Shown here piece after piece: positions 24,540 through 37,239 of a stretch of DNA of 64,000 bases. Under the pieces are notes generated by a model. It saw nothing but the letters and a program-made list of their open reading frames with translations, had not been told where the DNA came from and did not search any database. Positions within the stretch are counted from its first letter, which is position 1. Every line of letters starts with the position of its first letter. The translations under genes were made by a program, and so were the position numbers. Source of the DNA: Aselliscus stoliczkanus (Eukaryota > Chordata > Mammalia > Chiroptera > Hipposideridae); NCBI GenBank assembly GCA_033961575.1, contig CM066733.1:136636421-136700420 (forward strand), read 5' to 3'.

Positions 24540-25772
24540 ATACAAAACCCCTACCTCACGCCATGTGCAAAACTTCCACAAAACAGATCAATAACTTAAA
24601 TGTAAGAGTTAACACTATAATCATCTTAAAAGAAAACATAGAGATAAGTCTTTATAACATTATGTGTTACATATAACAGGAAAAGCAACAAAAAAAATAG
24701 ATAAATTGGACTTCATCAAAATTAAAGTCTTTTGGACATCAAAGAATACTGTTGTGAAAGTGAAAAGAAAACCCAAAGAACCAAAGAACAGGGCAAAATA
24801 TTTTCAAACAAGATATCTGATAAGCACCTTGTTTCCAGAATATATAAAGAACTCTTGCAATTCATAGCAAAAAGACAATTCAATTAAAAAATTCTCATAG
24901 GACTTGAATAGGCATTTCTCTAAAGATTCACAAATGGTCAATAAGCACATCAAAAAATGCCCAACATCATTATTCATTAAGGAAATGCAAATCAAAACCC
25001 CAATGAGATACCACTTTACACCAACTAGGATGGCAATAATCATCATCATTATCATTACCACCACCACCATCATCATCATCATTGTCATCATCAACAACAT
25101 ATTGGCAAGAATGTGGAGAAAATGGAACCCTCATAGATTGCTGGTAGCAATATAAAATGGCATAGCCATTGTAGAAAACAGTTTAGCAGTTCCTCAAAAA
25201 GTAAAATAGGATATCCATAGGACCCAGCAATTCTACTTTTAGGTATATATCCCAAAGGATTGAAAACAGGTGTTCAAACAAGTGCTGATATATGAATGTT
25301 CATAGTAGCATTATTCCCAATAGCTGAAAGGTAGAAACAATCCAACTGTCCTTCAACAGATAAATGGATAAACAAAATGTGGTATATGCATACCATGAAA
25401 TATCATTTAGCCATACAAGAATGGAGTATTGATATTTCCTAAAATATGGATGAACCTTGAAAACATTATGCTAAGTAAAACAAGGTAGGTACAAGAGGTC
25501 ACATAGAGTATGATTCCATATGTAAAATATCCAAAATAATTTAATCCAGAGAGACAGAAATCAGATTAGTGTTTGCTAGAGGCTGGCGTAGAGGAGAATG
25601 GAAAATGACTACTTAATGGGTAAGAGGTCTTCTTTTGGGGTGGTGAGAATGTTTTGGACCTTAATATAGTAGCTGCACAATATTGTGAAAGTACTAAATT
25701 TCACTCAGTTGTAAGCTATAAAATGGTTAATTTTATGTGGTATGGATTTCACTTCAATAAAAAAATCTATTC
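24540..25772 (+). repeat. LINE-1 3' end, sense (ORF2 C-terminal remnant plus 3' UTR)
   Basis: Sense L1 from the last part of ORF2 into the 3' UTR. The region around 24700-25020 carries the usual ORF2 end phrases (ATCAAAATTAAAGTCTTTTGG, AGGCATTTCTCTAAAGA, CAAATCAAAACCCCAATGAG). The 3' UTR then runs through GACCCAGCAATTCTAC and ATGAACCTTGAAAACATTATG to a terminal AATAAAAAAATCT. The frame is broken many times, leaving at most about 67 codons in one piece. An ATC/ATT microsatellite has expanded inside it. Confidence 0.88.
25031..25092. repeat. (ATC/ATT/ACC)n imperfect microsatellite inside L1
   Basis: Irregular trinucleotide run of ATC, ATT and ACC units, located in the L1 3' region after GGATGGCAATA. 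Confidence 0.9.
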
Positions 25773-27619
25773 TACTTAGGATTTCTTTTTTACTCTGGTA
25801 AAATGAAAAGTATAAAATGCATCATTTCCTAGGCAATTTCTTTTCTGTGTACTAATTACAGTTTTTTATTTCAGTTTGAGTAATAAATTGTGTTTAACAC
25901 ACACACGTACAGACATTAATAAAAATTAAAGGACCCTTTTATACATGTTATGATAAACTAATAAAAGTTCTTACTGTGTTTCTGGGTTTTTAAGCTGTCA
26001 TAGCTCTGAACCATAGAGACAATCTGCTATTCATGAAAACATTTTCCTTTTCCTTTAAATTCTTTCTTCCTGTTTTCCTCAGGGATTGATAGCTTTCAAG
26101 ATGCATTTCTTGCACTTCATCATGAGATGCTTCATATCCAGACAGGATGGGGCAGAGGGCCAAGATATTGAAGGAAAGAAGGGAGTTATTTAAAAAAAAA
26201 AAAAAAAAGCAAACAAAAAACCGTGAGGGTCCATTTCTGAAGAAAATGGCTATTATAGGAAATATTTCATCAATACAAATAAAAAGCCCAGTGAATATAG
26301 TATCAACATTTAAAAATTGTATCTTCATCTGAAGCTAACATTTCTTGTGTAAAATGCAAAACATTCCCTTAAAATTATACTGTAATCTAGATTCTTCATA
26401 GGTTGACAGGTGTTAAAAATATTCTTGAATTAAAATACTATATTATTGGAGTGGGAGTAAATGAAGTCAAAACATGCCCATATGATAATAGAGGACTTCA
26501 GGATTTGCTTTTGCAATTCTTTCAAAGAAATAACTCTTATCACCATGATATCATGTAATAAGTAATACTCTAATTCATGTTCTCAATTTTATTTATATTG
26601 ACATTTATGTTGAGAGTATAGCACGATGTTTGAAATACACCCTGCATTTCACAATTTTATTGTAGAATGCTTATCATCATAATATTTAGGAAAATGTGAC
26701 CTCAAATTTTTGTGAAAGGAGGCAAGTACAAATGAACCTATAAGTAATTAAACAACACTAATGAAGTTGACCTATTCAATCGAATCTTATGATAGTGCAG
26801 TTCAGTAAGTCAAAAAACAATCAAATATCAGCAGTTTTACATATTTAATTTAATTTTACATTATCCAGTTTCTCAATTCACTTATTAGTAAGGATCATAG
26901 GCATATATCTTTTCTATTTAGTTTCTTCAAATGAAAATATTATAAGTAAAAGTAGAATATTGTCAATATCTATATTTATACATTGTTATATTTATCAGGA
27001 ACCTGGGGTAAAGGTGACAGAGATGCAAGCCACACTAATTTAAACAAAATATAAGGAAACAAAGAGATTTTTTTGACTCAAGTGTGATGTGAGCCTTTGA
27101 TTAATTCTCAGACCAACCTTCTCCATGTAACCAGAAGCTACAAATCTGTAAGAAAAAATGGTCAATGATTATAAAATTTAAAAAAAATAGGAGCATACTT
27201 TTTCTCATGGCCAATAAATTCATCTGAGAAAGACTTAGATTGACTGGTAGGGGTCATATTTCTCATGCCTAAATGAATAGCTCTACTCAGGAAGATGAAG
27301 TCTTTTTACTGGGCAGCCTAGGTCAGGTGCAGATTTGGGCAAATGGGGAGCAAGGCCCTGTGTGGAGCATGTTAAATGGGAGAGGGCACATAGTATAACT
27401 CCTTTCCCTTAATATAGCTTGCTATTGTTAACAGAAAGGGGAATATAAGCAGGCAACCATAAGAGAGAAGCCCAGTATTATACTTAGTTTTAAATAACTT
27501 CATTTAAAGATCTTATCTTTAGGATCATGTATGCCAAGTAAAGCATAAAAGTCTATGTATAACGTTGGTGGAGTGACTTTCAATCTAAAAGAGGAATTAG
27601 CATATTCAATATCCTCTGC
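25773..27619. other. Unassigned AT-rich DNA
   Basis: No gene supported. There is an A run of about 17 near 26192. The segment 26995-27440 is somewhat richer in G+C and may be an unnamed dispersed repeat, which I cannot verify by eye. Confidence 0.5.
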
Positions 27620-27635
27620 AAAAAGTGACTTTCTA

Positions 27636-28062
27636 GGGGCCCGCCGAGTGGCGCTTTGTTTAAGAGCTGGTTTTGGGATGCCAGCGGCCCCGGTTCAGAT
27701 CCCACGTATGAGGGCCAGTGACACTGCCCTCCACAGCTAACAGCTCCACCTGGAGGTGGTCTGTGCGAGCCCGGGCGATGGTGTAGGCTGCAGCCCCTGC
27801 TGCAAGGGGCTGCCATAGGCTACAGTGAGTGGCCGGCAGCCAGTGTGAGCTGCCAATAGCCGCGGTGAGCGACATCCAGAGGCCGGTGACCAATCTGCCT
27901 TATCTGGAAAGAGCGCAATGACAATACCAACATGGGCCAGTGAAGCAAAGTCCTCTGCAACTAAACTGAAGAACAAAAAGAGAGCAACTTGTCTGTTCCC
28001 CTTCCCGGATTCCCCAATGCTGTTCCCCTCCCCCAATTCCCCAAAAAAAATCTTTAAAAAAG
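27636..28062 (+). repeat. Long tRNA-derived SINE (Rhin-1-like)
   Basis: tRNA-like head with B box GGTTCAGATCCC, then the GAGGGCCAGTGACACTGCCC motif, GC-rich body, and a degraded polyadenylation region (CCAAAAAAAATCTTT instead of AATAAAATCTTT). TSDs AAAAAGTGACTTTCTA at 27620-27635 and 28063-28078 are identical, so the insertion is relatively young. Antisense frames of 77-99 codons cross the body. Confidence 0.92.
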
Positions 28063-28079
28063 AAAAAGTGACTTTCTAA

Positions 28080-29620
28080 TATTTTTTAAATATATATATT
28101 TTATTTTGGAATAATTATCGCATTATAGGAAATTGGAATGATAACAGAGAGGCTCTTTGTATGCTTAATCGTTAATCCAGTTTTCCCACTTACCTATGTA
28201 TAGTACAATATAAAATACAGGAATCTGACATGAGTACAATGTGCGTGTGTTTGTGTGTAAGTTGATAGTTCCTTATCTTTTTAGTACATGTGTGGTTTTG
28301 TGGAATGACTACATTAGTTGAGATACAGAATTGTTTTATCTCCACAAAATTCTCTCAAGCTACTCCTGGATAGTCACACACACCCCTTCCCTCCCTGTCA
28401 TCAGGCCCTGATAGCCACTAATCCATGTTTTCATCTTTATAATTTTGTCATTTTTGAGAATAGTAGTATTCCATGCTATGGCTATATCATGGTTTCATTT
28501 AATCATTCATTTAGTGAAAGATATTTTTGTGGTTCCTGTTTTGGGGCTATTACAAACAAAACTGCAGTGAACAACCATGTTCATGTTTTGGGGGTGGGGC
28601 ACATATTTTTATTTCCCTGTGATAAATGCACTGGAATGCCATGGATGGATTTTATGGTATGCGTATGTTTTCTTTTGTAAGAAACTACCAAATTATTTTC
28701 CAGAGAAGCTCTGTCATATATTTCTGTCAGCAGTAAATGAGAGATCCAGTGTTTCTACATCTTCGTCAGCATTTTATGTTGTAACTTATAAAATTTTAGC
28801 CATTCTGGTAGGTGTGTTGTGGTATCTCATCATGAATTTACTTTGCATTTTCTTTTCTTTTTTTTTTGTTTTTGTTTTTTAAGATTTTATTGGGGAATTG
28901 GGGGAGGGGAACAGCGGTGGGGAACCTGGGAAGGGAAACAGGCAAGTTACTGTCCTTTTGTTCTTCAGTCTAGTTTTGGAGGACTTTGCTTCACTGGTCC
29001 ATGTTGGTATCATCATTGAGCTCTTCCCGGATGAGGCAGATCAGTCGCCAGCCTCTGGATGGTCGCTCACCGCGGCTATTGGCAGCTCACGCTGGCTGCC
29101 GGCCACTCACTGTAGCCTATGGCAGCCCACTGCAGCAGGGGCTGCAGCCTACACTGTCACCGGGGCTCGCAGCCCAGCTCCAGGTGAAGCTGTTGTTAGC
29201 TGTAGAGGGCAGTGTCACTGGCCCTCATATGTGGGATCCGAACCGGGGCCGCTGGCATACCAAAATCAGCTCTTATCCAATGTGCCACTCTGCCGGCCCG
29301 ATTTGCATTTTCTTAATGGCTAGTGATGTTGAAAATTTTATCATGTTTGTATCCCTCTTTTGGTGAACTGTCTCTTCATGTATTTTGTTTATTTTCTAAC
29401 TGGATTATTATTTTAATGTTGAATTTTTAGAGTTGCTTATGTATTCTAGATATAAGTCATTTGTCAGGTACGTGGTTTGAAAATATTTCCTCTCAGTGTG
29501 TAGCTTGTATTTTTATCTTGTTAATAAGGCCTCTTAGGGGGCAAATATTTTTAATTTTCAAAAGCCCAATTTATTGAATTTTTTTCTTTTATAGATCATG
29601 TTTTTGGTGTCATGTCACAG
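28080..29620 (-). repeat. LINE-1 3' region, antisense, split by a SINE
   Basis: Antisense L1 3' UTR and ORF2-end sequence. Examples are GGTAGGTGTGTTGTGGTATCTCATCATG, then after the SINE AATGGCTAGTGATGTTGAAAATTTT and ATTCTAGATATAAGTCATTTGTCAGGTA, all familiar L1 antisense phrases. The SINE at 28855-29300 interrupts the phrase TTTGCATTTTCTTAATGGCTAG, restoring a continuous L1 if removed. Confidence 0.8.
28855..29300 (-). repeat. Long tRNA-derived SINE, antisense, inserted in L1
   Basis: Reverse-complement long copy: on the plus strand it starts with T-rich sequence, AAGATTTTATTGGGGAATTGGG (complement of the AATAAAATCTT end), passes the GC-rich body and ends with the complement of the tRNA-like head. 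TSDs TTTGCATTTTCTT (28842-28854, 29302-29314) are identical. Its antisense frame (plus strand, 28898-29323) is open for 141 codons, the longest of the family here. Confidence 0.93.
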
Positions 29621-29636
29621 ATCTGTTCACCAGGCA

Positions 29637-29745
29637 CTAAAATTCAACCTAAATTTCACATTCTGCACAAAAATCAACTCAAAATGTATCATAGATGTCA
29701 ATGTAAAATTATAAACCTTTTAGAGAATAATATGGAAGATTTATA
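29637..29745 (+). repeat. LINE-1 ORF2-end fragment, sense
   Basis: AACTCAAAATGTATCATAGATG and ATGTAAAATTATAAACCTTTTAGAG are sense-strand L1 ORF2 phrases. It lies between two antisense L1 blocks, so its orientation is opposite to both neighbours. Confidence 0.65.
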
Positions 29746-29749
29746 ATTT

Positions 29750-30115
29750 TTTTAAATTAGAGTTTATTGAGGTGACAATAATTAGTAAAGTTACATAGCT
29801 TTCAGGTATACAATTCTGTAATACATCATCTATATATCACCTTGTGTATTCACCAGCCAGAGTCAGTTCTCCTTTCATCACCATATATTTGATCCCTTCT
29901 ACCCTCATCTACCATCCCCCTCCCTCCTTACCCTCTGGTAACCTCTAAACTATTGCCTGTGTCTATGAGTTTTTGTTTCTTTGTTTGTCTTGTCCTTTGG
30001 TTTTCAGCTTTATATCCCACGTATCAGTGAAATCATATGGTCCTCCACTTTTTCTGTCTGACTTATTTCACTTAGCATAATAATCTCAAGATCCATCCAT
30101 GTTGTAATTTTTATA
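29750..30115 (-). repeat. LINE-1 3' UTR fragment, antisense
   Basis: GAGTTTATTGAGGTGACAATAATTAG, TTTCAGGTATACAATTCTG, CCCTCTGGTAACCTCTAAAC and TCTGTCTGACTTATTTCACTTAGCATAAT are typical antisense L1 3' UTR phrases. It is similar in organisation to 13700-14110. Confidence 0.78.
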
Positions 30116-33100
30116 TAAAATTACTTTGTTTTCTAATTTGAGAATGCAGGTATGCAAAAAATATAATTGCTCTATGTAAACTAAAAAAGCAAAATTATTA
30201 ATTGTGAATTATATTAGATTTCTATCAGAAAGTAAGTCATGATTCTTCCTGACACGTTAGGAAATTTTAGTAATAGTTGATGAGTTATTCTCTGATGCAA
30301 AAGGGCATTAAAACCAATAGACACCAAGTGGTCACAGGCATTTCCTTTATAATGATATAAGAATCTTGCTAATCATAATGTTTATGCTATAAGCAGTAAT
30401 TGCCACCTTTGACCTAAAGATGTTGGCTGAGATTGAAAGTTACTGACCTAGAAAGTCACTTTGGGGATGCAGGGTGTTCCTCAGACATATTGGTGGAAAA
30501 GCTGTGTCTTGGTGTTGTGTTTAGAAGCAGCACTGGGTGTTATTTCATAGGAGTACTTTCTATAGATTGAGGCAGCAGAGTTATTTATCATAATACAGTC
30601 AGGGCCAAATTGAGAGTGACTGAAAGGAAATGGTCTTTCCTTCCTCCTCAAGCTGTATTTATAATTTCCTATTCATTTTTAGTTTGGCTACACTGGTGTG
30701 GAAATTTTCTTCTGACTGGGCAATAAAACAAGTAAAATTTACTTCCAACCAGCTGGTAGATAAAGTTGAGAGTACTAGCTAAAATAATAGCACAAATAAC
30801 TGGAATTTGAATACTGCAACTTCTTTTGCAAGCATACTAAATGCAGGTGTTGGATGAGTATTGATCTGGGAATTAATTCTTAGATGTCCTTTTAACAAGG
30901 TGTATTTAAACCAAAAGAGCTGTAACTTATTATAAACAAATTTCCTCTTACTTTTTGACAGTCTTTGGGAAAAGATATACATTTATAGTAATCCAAAGTT
31001 TAGTTTTAAATAACACATAGTGATTAAACATAAAAGAATTTGGAAACTGACAGGAGACTAGTGTTTCTTGTACTCATTGGAGACCAGAGTTAAGTTTTCC
31101 AGGCCACAATATTGACAGAAATTCTCAATGAATGATTCAGAAAATTTAGGGCAGCGGGGACTGGAATATGTATGAGTTGTTGCTAGGCTAACCTTGGAGG
31201 CCATTTACATTTTAAAGAATGGGACAGTATTAGATGGTAATGTTGGATAGAGGTGGAGGGAGAAGGTACCATTCATTACTGCTGCAAGCCTCGTGGAGAC
31301 CATCAGGAAACATATTTTTGGTTACTGTGGGTATCTCCTGGGACAAGAGTGACATCTATCACTACCCAATTTATTAAATCCCAATGGGAATGTTTCCATC
31401 ATCTCTTTGCTAAGAATTTGTTAGATGTAACATTTTCCAGAAGTACTGGAAAATTTACTTATGTGCCAAAAATAAGAGTGAAATTGACTAGAAGCAGAAA
31501 GTCCCTGTCCAAGCTGAGGAAATGCAAAAAGTAAACAACCGGTATAAATAGCTAAAGAATGTAAGTCTGTGGTTTGCTGTGAGGTCTGGATGTCCAGTTT
31601 CAAGTTTTGTGTTTCATTCCCCAACGCTAGTTACAAACTGAATGAAACTGCAACAATAAATAGCCAAATAGTATTTAGTTAAATGAGCATTCCATAAATA
31701 TTTCATTCTGAAATGTTTTGAGATGTGAATCTTGAAAGTGGCAGTCAAAAGCAACCCCTTGTAATTGTCCTTTTAATACCCCCTTCACTGTGGGTCAACC
31801 CTGCATTTGGTTGGTTGGTGGTGTTAATTCCCATTTGAAAATTTTTGAGGGGAATGCTTACGGGTTTTTGCAATTGTTGTTTACTTTTGTTTCTGTCCTT
31901 ATATCTTCAGGATATTTTTTTTTTTAATGTGTGTGTTCAAAACGTAACAAACATGAAATATTTTCAGGCTCCTTGTTTCCAGTTCTTTGAATTGAGATTG
32001 TCCCAAGTGCTGGTTACTCTAGTTATCAAGATTTTAAAAAGTAGAAATCTCCATCAATACCATATAATTTACATGTTACAATGCAATATTTGGAAAGTAC
32101 AACAATTAACTGTGGAAATATGTTAAAACACTTTTTTTTTTCTTCCTGATGCTTTAGGAAATAGGTTAGTATTACTGTGGATTGAGATTTATGTTTTCAT
32201 AATAAAGTTATCACTTGAAATGTAGAACAGTTCATTTCCTTCATATTCTATATTTGAAATTCTATAATGATATTGACTCCAATTTTAAAATATGACTTAT
32301 GAAAGTTTACAGTAATATGTTTAACTGCAAATCCTTATTACTTTACAACAGCTAATGGAAAAATTAGACTACAGTGGTTTCTATGAAAGGTGATATAAGA
32401 AATAAAAATGAGCCAGGTGTTAAATCTCTCTCACTCACACTGGGGCCAGCGTCTGCTATTTTGAGATAAGTTTCCTACGAAGAAAAAAAAAATTCTGGAG
32501 GGGAGTCATTGTTACTCTAAAATTTTATTTTTCTTGCTCTACTACATTTTGTAAATGTTACACTAGCCTTCCTTCCTCCTTTCTGTATCTATGCTATTTA
32601 TAACTATTTTACAACTAATTATTTTAATAAAATTTTATAATGTTATTGACCAGAAAGGACCTCTGATACTATTTTAACAAATATCTACATTTTTACAAAT
32701 AAGAAAGCTGGAGCCTGAAAGTATTATGCTGTGGGGGAGGACAAAAAAATTTTTTTTCCTTCTACCCTTTTTTGTTCTCAACTGGGTTTCTAACAAAAGA
32801 CAGATTTGTAAGAGAAAAGCATACACATTTATTTAATTTAAGTTTTAAGTCACACAGGAGCCCTCACAAGAAAAGAAAGGCCTGAAGAAATAATTAAACC
32901 TGAGTGTTTTATATAAGATTTGATGAAGAGTGGAAAATCATGAGGAAATGTGGTAGAAAACAAAGGCAGTGTGAGCTAAATGTAGCAAACTTTGGGGAAA
33001 CAACAAGGCCTGTTCATTCAGATTCTTCTCTCCCTCCATCATCCTCAGAGACAAGGATGTGCTTTTCTTCTAGCTACCTCTCTCTTGCAGGCCTTGTGAC

Positions 33101-33714
33101 CTGCTGTAGGGGAAGGTCAGAAAAAATCCTTCCTATATTTTCCATTTCTCAATTCTTTCAGCTAAAAGTATCCAATCTGCTATGGTGCCATATTTTGGGG
33201 TAGTGTGTCCTAAATCCCATCAACACTCTTTATGTCTTTACTTAGGAAAGTGGTAACAAAGCAAAATCTAGGACCAGTATCTGCTGAACCCTGGGTCCTT
33301 TTTAGAGCTAACCATACCATTTATATTAATAGTCTTCTTAGTCTCCTTTTTATTTTTTATTTTTTCAGGTCTACCTGACAATTTCCAGAAATGTCATGGA
33401 TTTCATGGCAGAAAAAATGTTAACATGGCATATATAGTTCTTTCCCAATTATATTAAAGTAAATATGGTGTATTGAGTCTTTCTTTAATAATGGGTGTTT
33501 ATAATTAAATTCAGCATTTTCACATTTCAGGGCTTTTGTTTGTTTCTATTTAAACATTTTATCAGACTAGTGACTTGATGTATGTTTCTTAATGATGCAT
33601 TGCTTTTATGAAAAAACTAACATAATATGATTATGATAACATAATATATGATAATTTTGAAAAGATTTATCACTAAGTACTATTGTTCTGTTCTTCAGAA
33701 TGTCTTTCGGATTT
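30116..33714. other. Mostly unassigned DNA; repeat-like block at 32735-33230
   Basis: 30380-31560 shows no repeat I recognise and moderate G+C, so it may be single-copy. 32735-33230 starts with a GGGGGAGGACAAAAAAA motif and ends at GTAGTGTGTCCTAAATCCC, suggesting an old dispersed repeat of unknown family. No gene supported; the frames of 93-99 codons have no domain. Confidence 0.45.
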
Positions 33715-33763
33715 TCTATCTATGTATCTATCTTATCTATCTTTCTATCTATTATCTATCTTT
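33715..33763. repeat. (TATC)n imperfect microsatellite
   Basis: Interrupted run of TATC/TCTA units. Confidence 0.92.
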
Positions 33764-34299
33764 CATAACCCTAAGCTCTCCTTGACATTAATAGCATGGC
33801 TTATTGGAAGTTAAAAAATCAAAACTCAAACTCTTTTTTACTAGATATTTCACCTTTGAAATTTATTTAAATCTCTGGTCATTAGTTTTTACATCTCTAA
33901 AATGATTATTATAATGTACATGTTAGGTTATACAAGTGATTTTTATTATTAATTTTACTTATTTATGCGACATATGAATGTTTGTTAAGTAGTCATTTAT
34001 TGATTTATTTATTGAATACTCCATTTCTGTTTGAAGAGACAATTATCCTTTGCATTTGGTGAAAGCTAAAAACAAAACAAAACAAAACATCTATACGTGG
34101 CTGTTTTAACAACCACATAAAATTTGTAAATGCATGAAGTACAGCTGCTTAAATGTTAAAATCAGTGAGCACTCACTGGAATTTGTAGATGGAAGGGGTC
34201 TTTGATTACATCTGTTATCAATCTCTCATCTTACCAAAGAGAAAACTTAACCTAAGATGATGGTGGTGACACAAAAAGTTAATGTCAGTTCTGGGAATA

Positions 34300-34363
<64 letters not shown>

Positions 34364-35048
34364 TTGCTTTCAGTCTGCAGCACTTTGCACAGTACGATGC
34401 CACCTTTCCTAAGGAACAGGTGATTATGTTGAATCTTAACACACCAGTGTATTTTAACAGGTATGTGAAGACCATGAGAATTGCCAGGTGCATTTCTCAA
34501 ACACTTTATGAAATAGTTATACATGGTTTAGGATATATATTTCTTCAGATAAATATTTAATTATTGAGGTGATATATATTAGAATCACTTATTAAATATG
34601 CACTTTTTAAGTGGTAAAAATTAACATTAGACTGGAAAACATTACAGAACTTTTTCCTGTGGGTTTGGAGCAAAATTGGATTTTTTTTTCTAAGAATAGT
34701 ATTAACTCTGACAGTGTGTATGGATTTTGTGCATGTGTAGAAATGGAATGGGTTTCTAACTGTTCACGTGTTCTGTTAGTTCCTAACTGTTCATGATGAA
34801 ATGTCAGTCCTCTGACTGTTACATTAGCGTGCTTTTAATTGGCAATATATCATCACTGCTATCCAGGCACTAATCAGAGCATAGCCTTAATTTACTGCCC
34901 TATAATACTCACCAGGGTTTGTGGGATTTATTGAGGGTTGAAAAATATGCTGTGAAGCCATCTCTCTAAGACACTCTAAAACTCACTCTTATATAATGTC
35001 AGACCATCACAGAGGTCTACGGTGGGGTCGTATTGTTTTGCCCAGTCA
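33764..35048. other. Unassigned AT-rich DNA around an (AT)n tract
   Basis: Contains an AAAAC repeat near 34072-34089 and the AT tract described separately. Nearby frames of 79-92 codons encode Ile-Tyr repeats from the AT tract and are artefacts. No gene. Confidence 0.55.
34302..34361. repeat. (AT)n microsatellite, about 30 units
   Basis: Uninterrupted alternating AT for about 60 bp, perfectly self-complementary. Likely highly length-variable. Confidence 0.97.
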
Positions 35049-35061
35049 TAGAAGAGCTTTT

Positions 35062-35171
35062 CTTTTCCTTTTTTTTCCCGGGCAGTGTCACTGGCCATCA
35101 CATGTGGGACCGAACCGGGGCCGCTGGCTACCCAAAACCAGCGCTTAACCACAGCGCCACTCTGCCGGCCC
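35062..35171 (-). repeat. Short tRNA-derived SINE, antisense
   Basis: Antisense head-only copy: CGGGCAGTGTCACTGGCC through CGCCACTCTGCCGGCC with the T-rich tail at left. TSDs TAGAAGAGCTTTT at 35049-35061 and 35172-35184 are identical. No body, AATAAA or TCTTT end. Confidence 0.92.
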
Positions 35172-35448
35172 TAGAAGAGCTTTTTTGATCCTTACTTTTG
35201 GCCTAAAGCCAATATCCAAGGTCAAAGCACCTCATAGCCAGAGTCCTTTGGAACACAGTCATTTATTGGAGAAATGCCTCGGCCATCATCCTGCACTACT
35301 CACAACTCACTTCACAGGGACTAAAGGAGAAAATTCTCTTTTCACGACAGTATGCTCATCTTCAACTCCTACTCATGTTACGTGATTCAATCTTACGAAC
35401 TGTATTTATGAAACATAATTTTTCCTTATTCCCTCTTTCTGTTATTGT

Positions 35449-35480
35449 TTATTATTATTATTATTAATTATTATTATTAA
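35449..35480. repeat. (ATT)n microsatellite
   Basis: ATT units with one or two interruptions. Confidence 0.92.
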
Positions 35481-35954
35481 TGTGCATTAGTTTCTAGGCA
35501 AAGTAAAAGCATATTTGCAATCCAAATTCTCATGCATTATTTTAATGCATTTGTTGGTTTTCTTTTAGCTTTCCCCTGACTCCATCTCATCCTTTCTCTC
35601 CTTATTTTCATCACTTACTTTTTTTTATTTTTGCTTGTCAGCATGTATGTATTTTTTTCTAAAGAGCCTCAAATCATTTTTAGAATAGATGTTTGAATAA
35701 ATAGTGTTTATTATTCAAAATGTGCTTCCCTAGGGAAGTGATTTGATGTACTTTTTTGCTCTATATACAGATACTCTAGTAGCTAAAATGCAATAGTTTT
35801 AATCATTCAAGTAACTGAAAAATCTTTAGAATACAGAGGTAAAGGAATGTGTTGTGGAATGTGTAAAAATTATGATATTAATAATAGTAGACTAAGAAGA
35901 GGAGAAAGATGAAGGCAAATGAAGAAACAGATAAAAAGGGAAGAAAAGGACAAG

Positions 35955-36085
35955 AGCTTAGTATGTGCTTGGTAGTGTGGAAAAAAAATATTCATCTACC
36001 CAAATTTTACTCAGGAAGAAAGTGAGTCTTAGAGAAGTTAAATAACTTGCTTCATGTTAGACAACTTGTAAGTCACAAAAACATA
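35955..36085 (-). repeat. MIR SINE fragment, antisense
   Basis: TATGTGCTTGGTAGTGTGG, then GAGTCTTAGAGAAGTTAAATAAC and TTGCTTCATGTTAGACAACTTGTAAG follow antisense MIR order. Confidence 0.65.
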
Positions 36086-37239
36086 AACCCTTAAAATTTG
36101 CTACAAAAACTTTTTAAATCAATAACATCATGAATTCAAATTATATTTTATGCTTTTCCTTTGGTCTAATTTATTACTCTCACCAGTAACTAGATTCAAC
36201 TGAGATTTCTCATATAACCCAAGCTACTACATCCTCAGAGAATTTAACTCTGTCCTAAAATGACATCTGAAGCCAATATTTATAACTCAGTTCTATGTCC
36301 TTGCCAAATTTCCTGTGCTAATGATCTTAAGCTTCAATAACAGCTGTCATGTAGATGAATTGCTAGGTACTTTGGGAGCTATATGAATGTATCACACAGC
36401 TTATATCACAGATACATTTTGTCCATCACCTCTGGATTAAAATGTCACCTATTTTAAGAATTCCTAGCAAAGCATAAAGAAAACTGTGGATGCATATACC
36501 ACAGCCATCTGAAAATTCAGAGTAAAAATTAAGGTTGACAGAATGTCATTATTACACAAATTAGACTGGACATGGAAATTAATCTTTGGAATTTATAAAA
36601 TGATAAAATTATAACTTCTTTGTATTTTCATTCGTTTCTTTTTAAAAAGAAAATGTAGGAAGAAAACTAATAATAGTTATCAGCGTTTTATGGTTAATTA
36701 ATTCAAAGGTTATTCAATGGCATAAAATGGTTTGATATAAGGAAATAGCTAATTTAAATTTTGCCTTGACTTTGGCATACTAAATATTTTTCATTATAAT
36801 TCTGATTTCTGTCCAATGTATATAATAGCCTCAATGTATGAGTATTTTAATCTGTTATTTAAAAAATTTTAAAAACATCACATTTTGACAAAATTTTGTT
36901 TCTGTAGAAATTAATACGAAGGAAAACCCACCAGGTGACTTTTCCAAACATGTCTGATCATAAGAGTCTTAGTAAGAATCCAGATTCCTGTGCCCTCCAA
37001 GGTGATATTGTATTAGCCTTCTAAACAGAGGGGCCTCATAACATGGATCTTTTTCACAACTCTAGTTGATTCTTTTTATCAAGGAAGTAATGTGTAAGGT
37101 AATGTGTAACAAAGAAAAACAGGAAGTGTGTGGGTTGTGTAGAAGCTGACTTTTGTCATCTAGTAGAACACACGGGGCCCAGGGATAGCTTGGAATCTGA
37201 GGTCCACTGATTCCTGAACTCTTCCCACTTCCCACTTCC
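36086..37239. other. Unassigned AT-rich DNA
   Basis: No gene, RNA or named repeat recognised. Confidence 0.55.

Noticed and set aside
24804..25155. Methionine-rich and isoleucine-rich frames on opposite strands
   Set aside because: Produced by the ATC/ATT microsatellite inside an L1.
28898..29366. Overlapping 126- and 141-codon frames
   Set aside because: Both lie within the antisense strand of a SINE with clear TSDs. Kept only as a finding about the SINE, not as a gene.
34218..34560. Frames on both strands with long Ile-Tyr repeats
   Set aside because: Direct translation of an (AT)n microsatellite.
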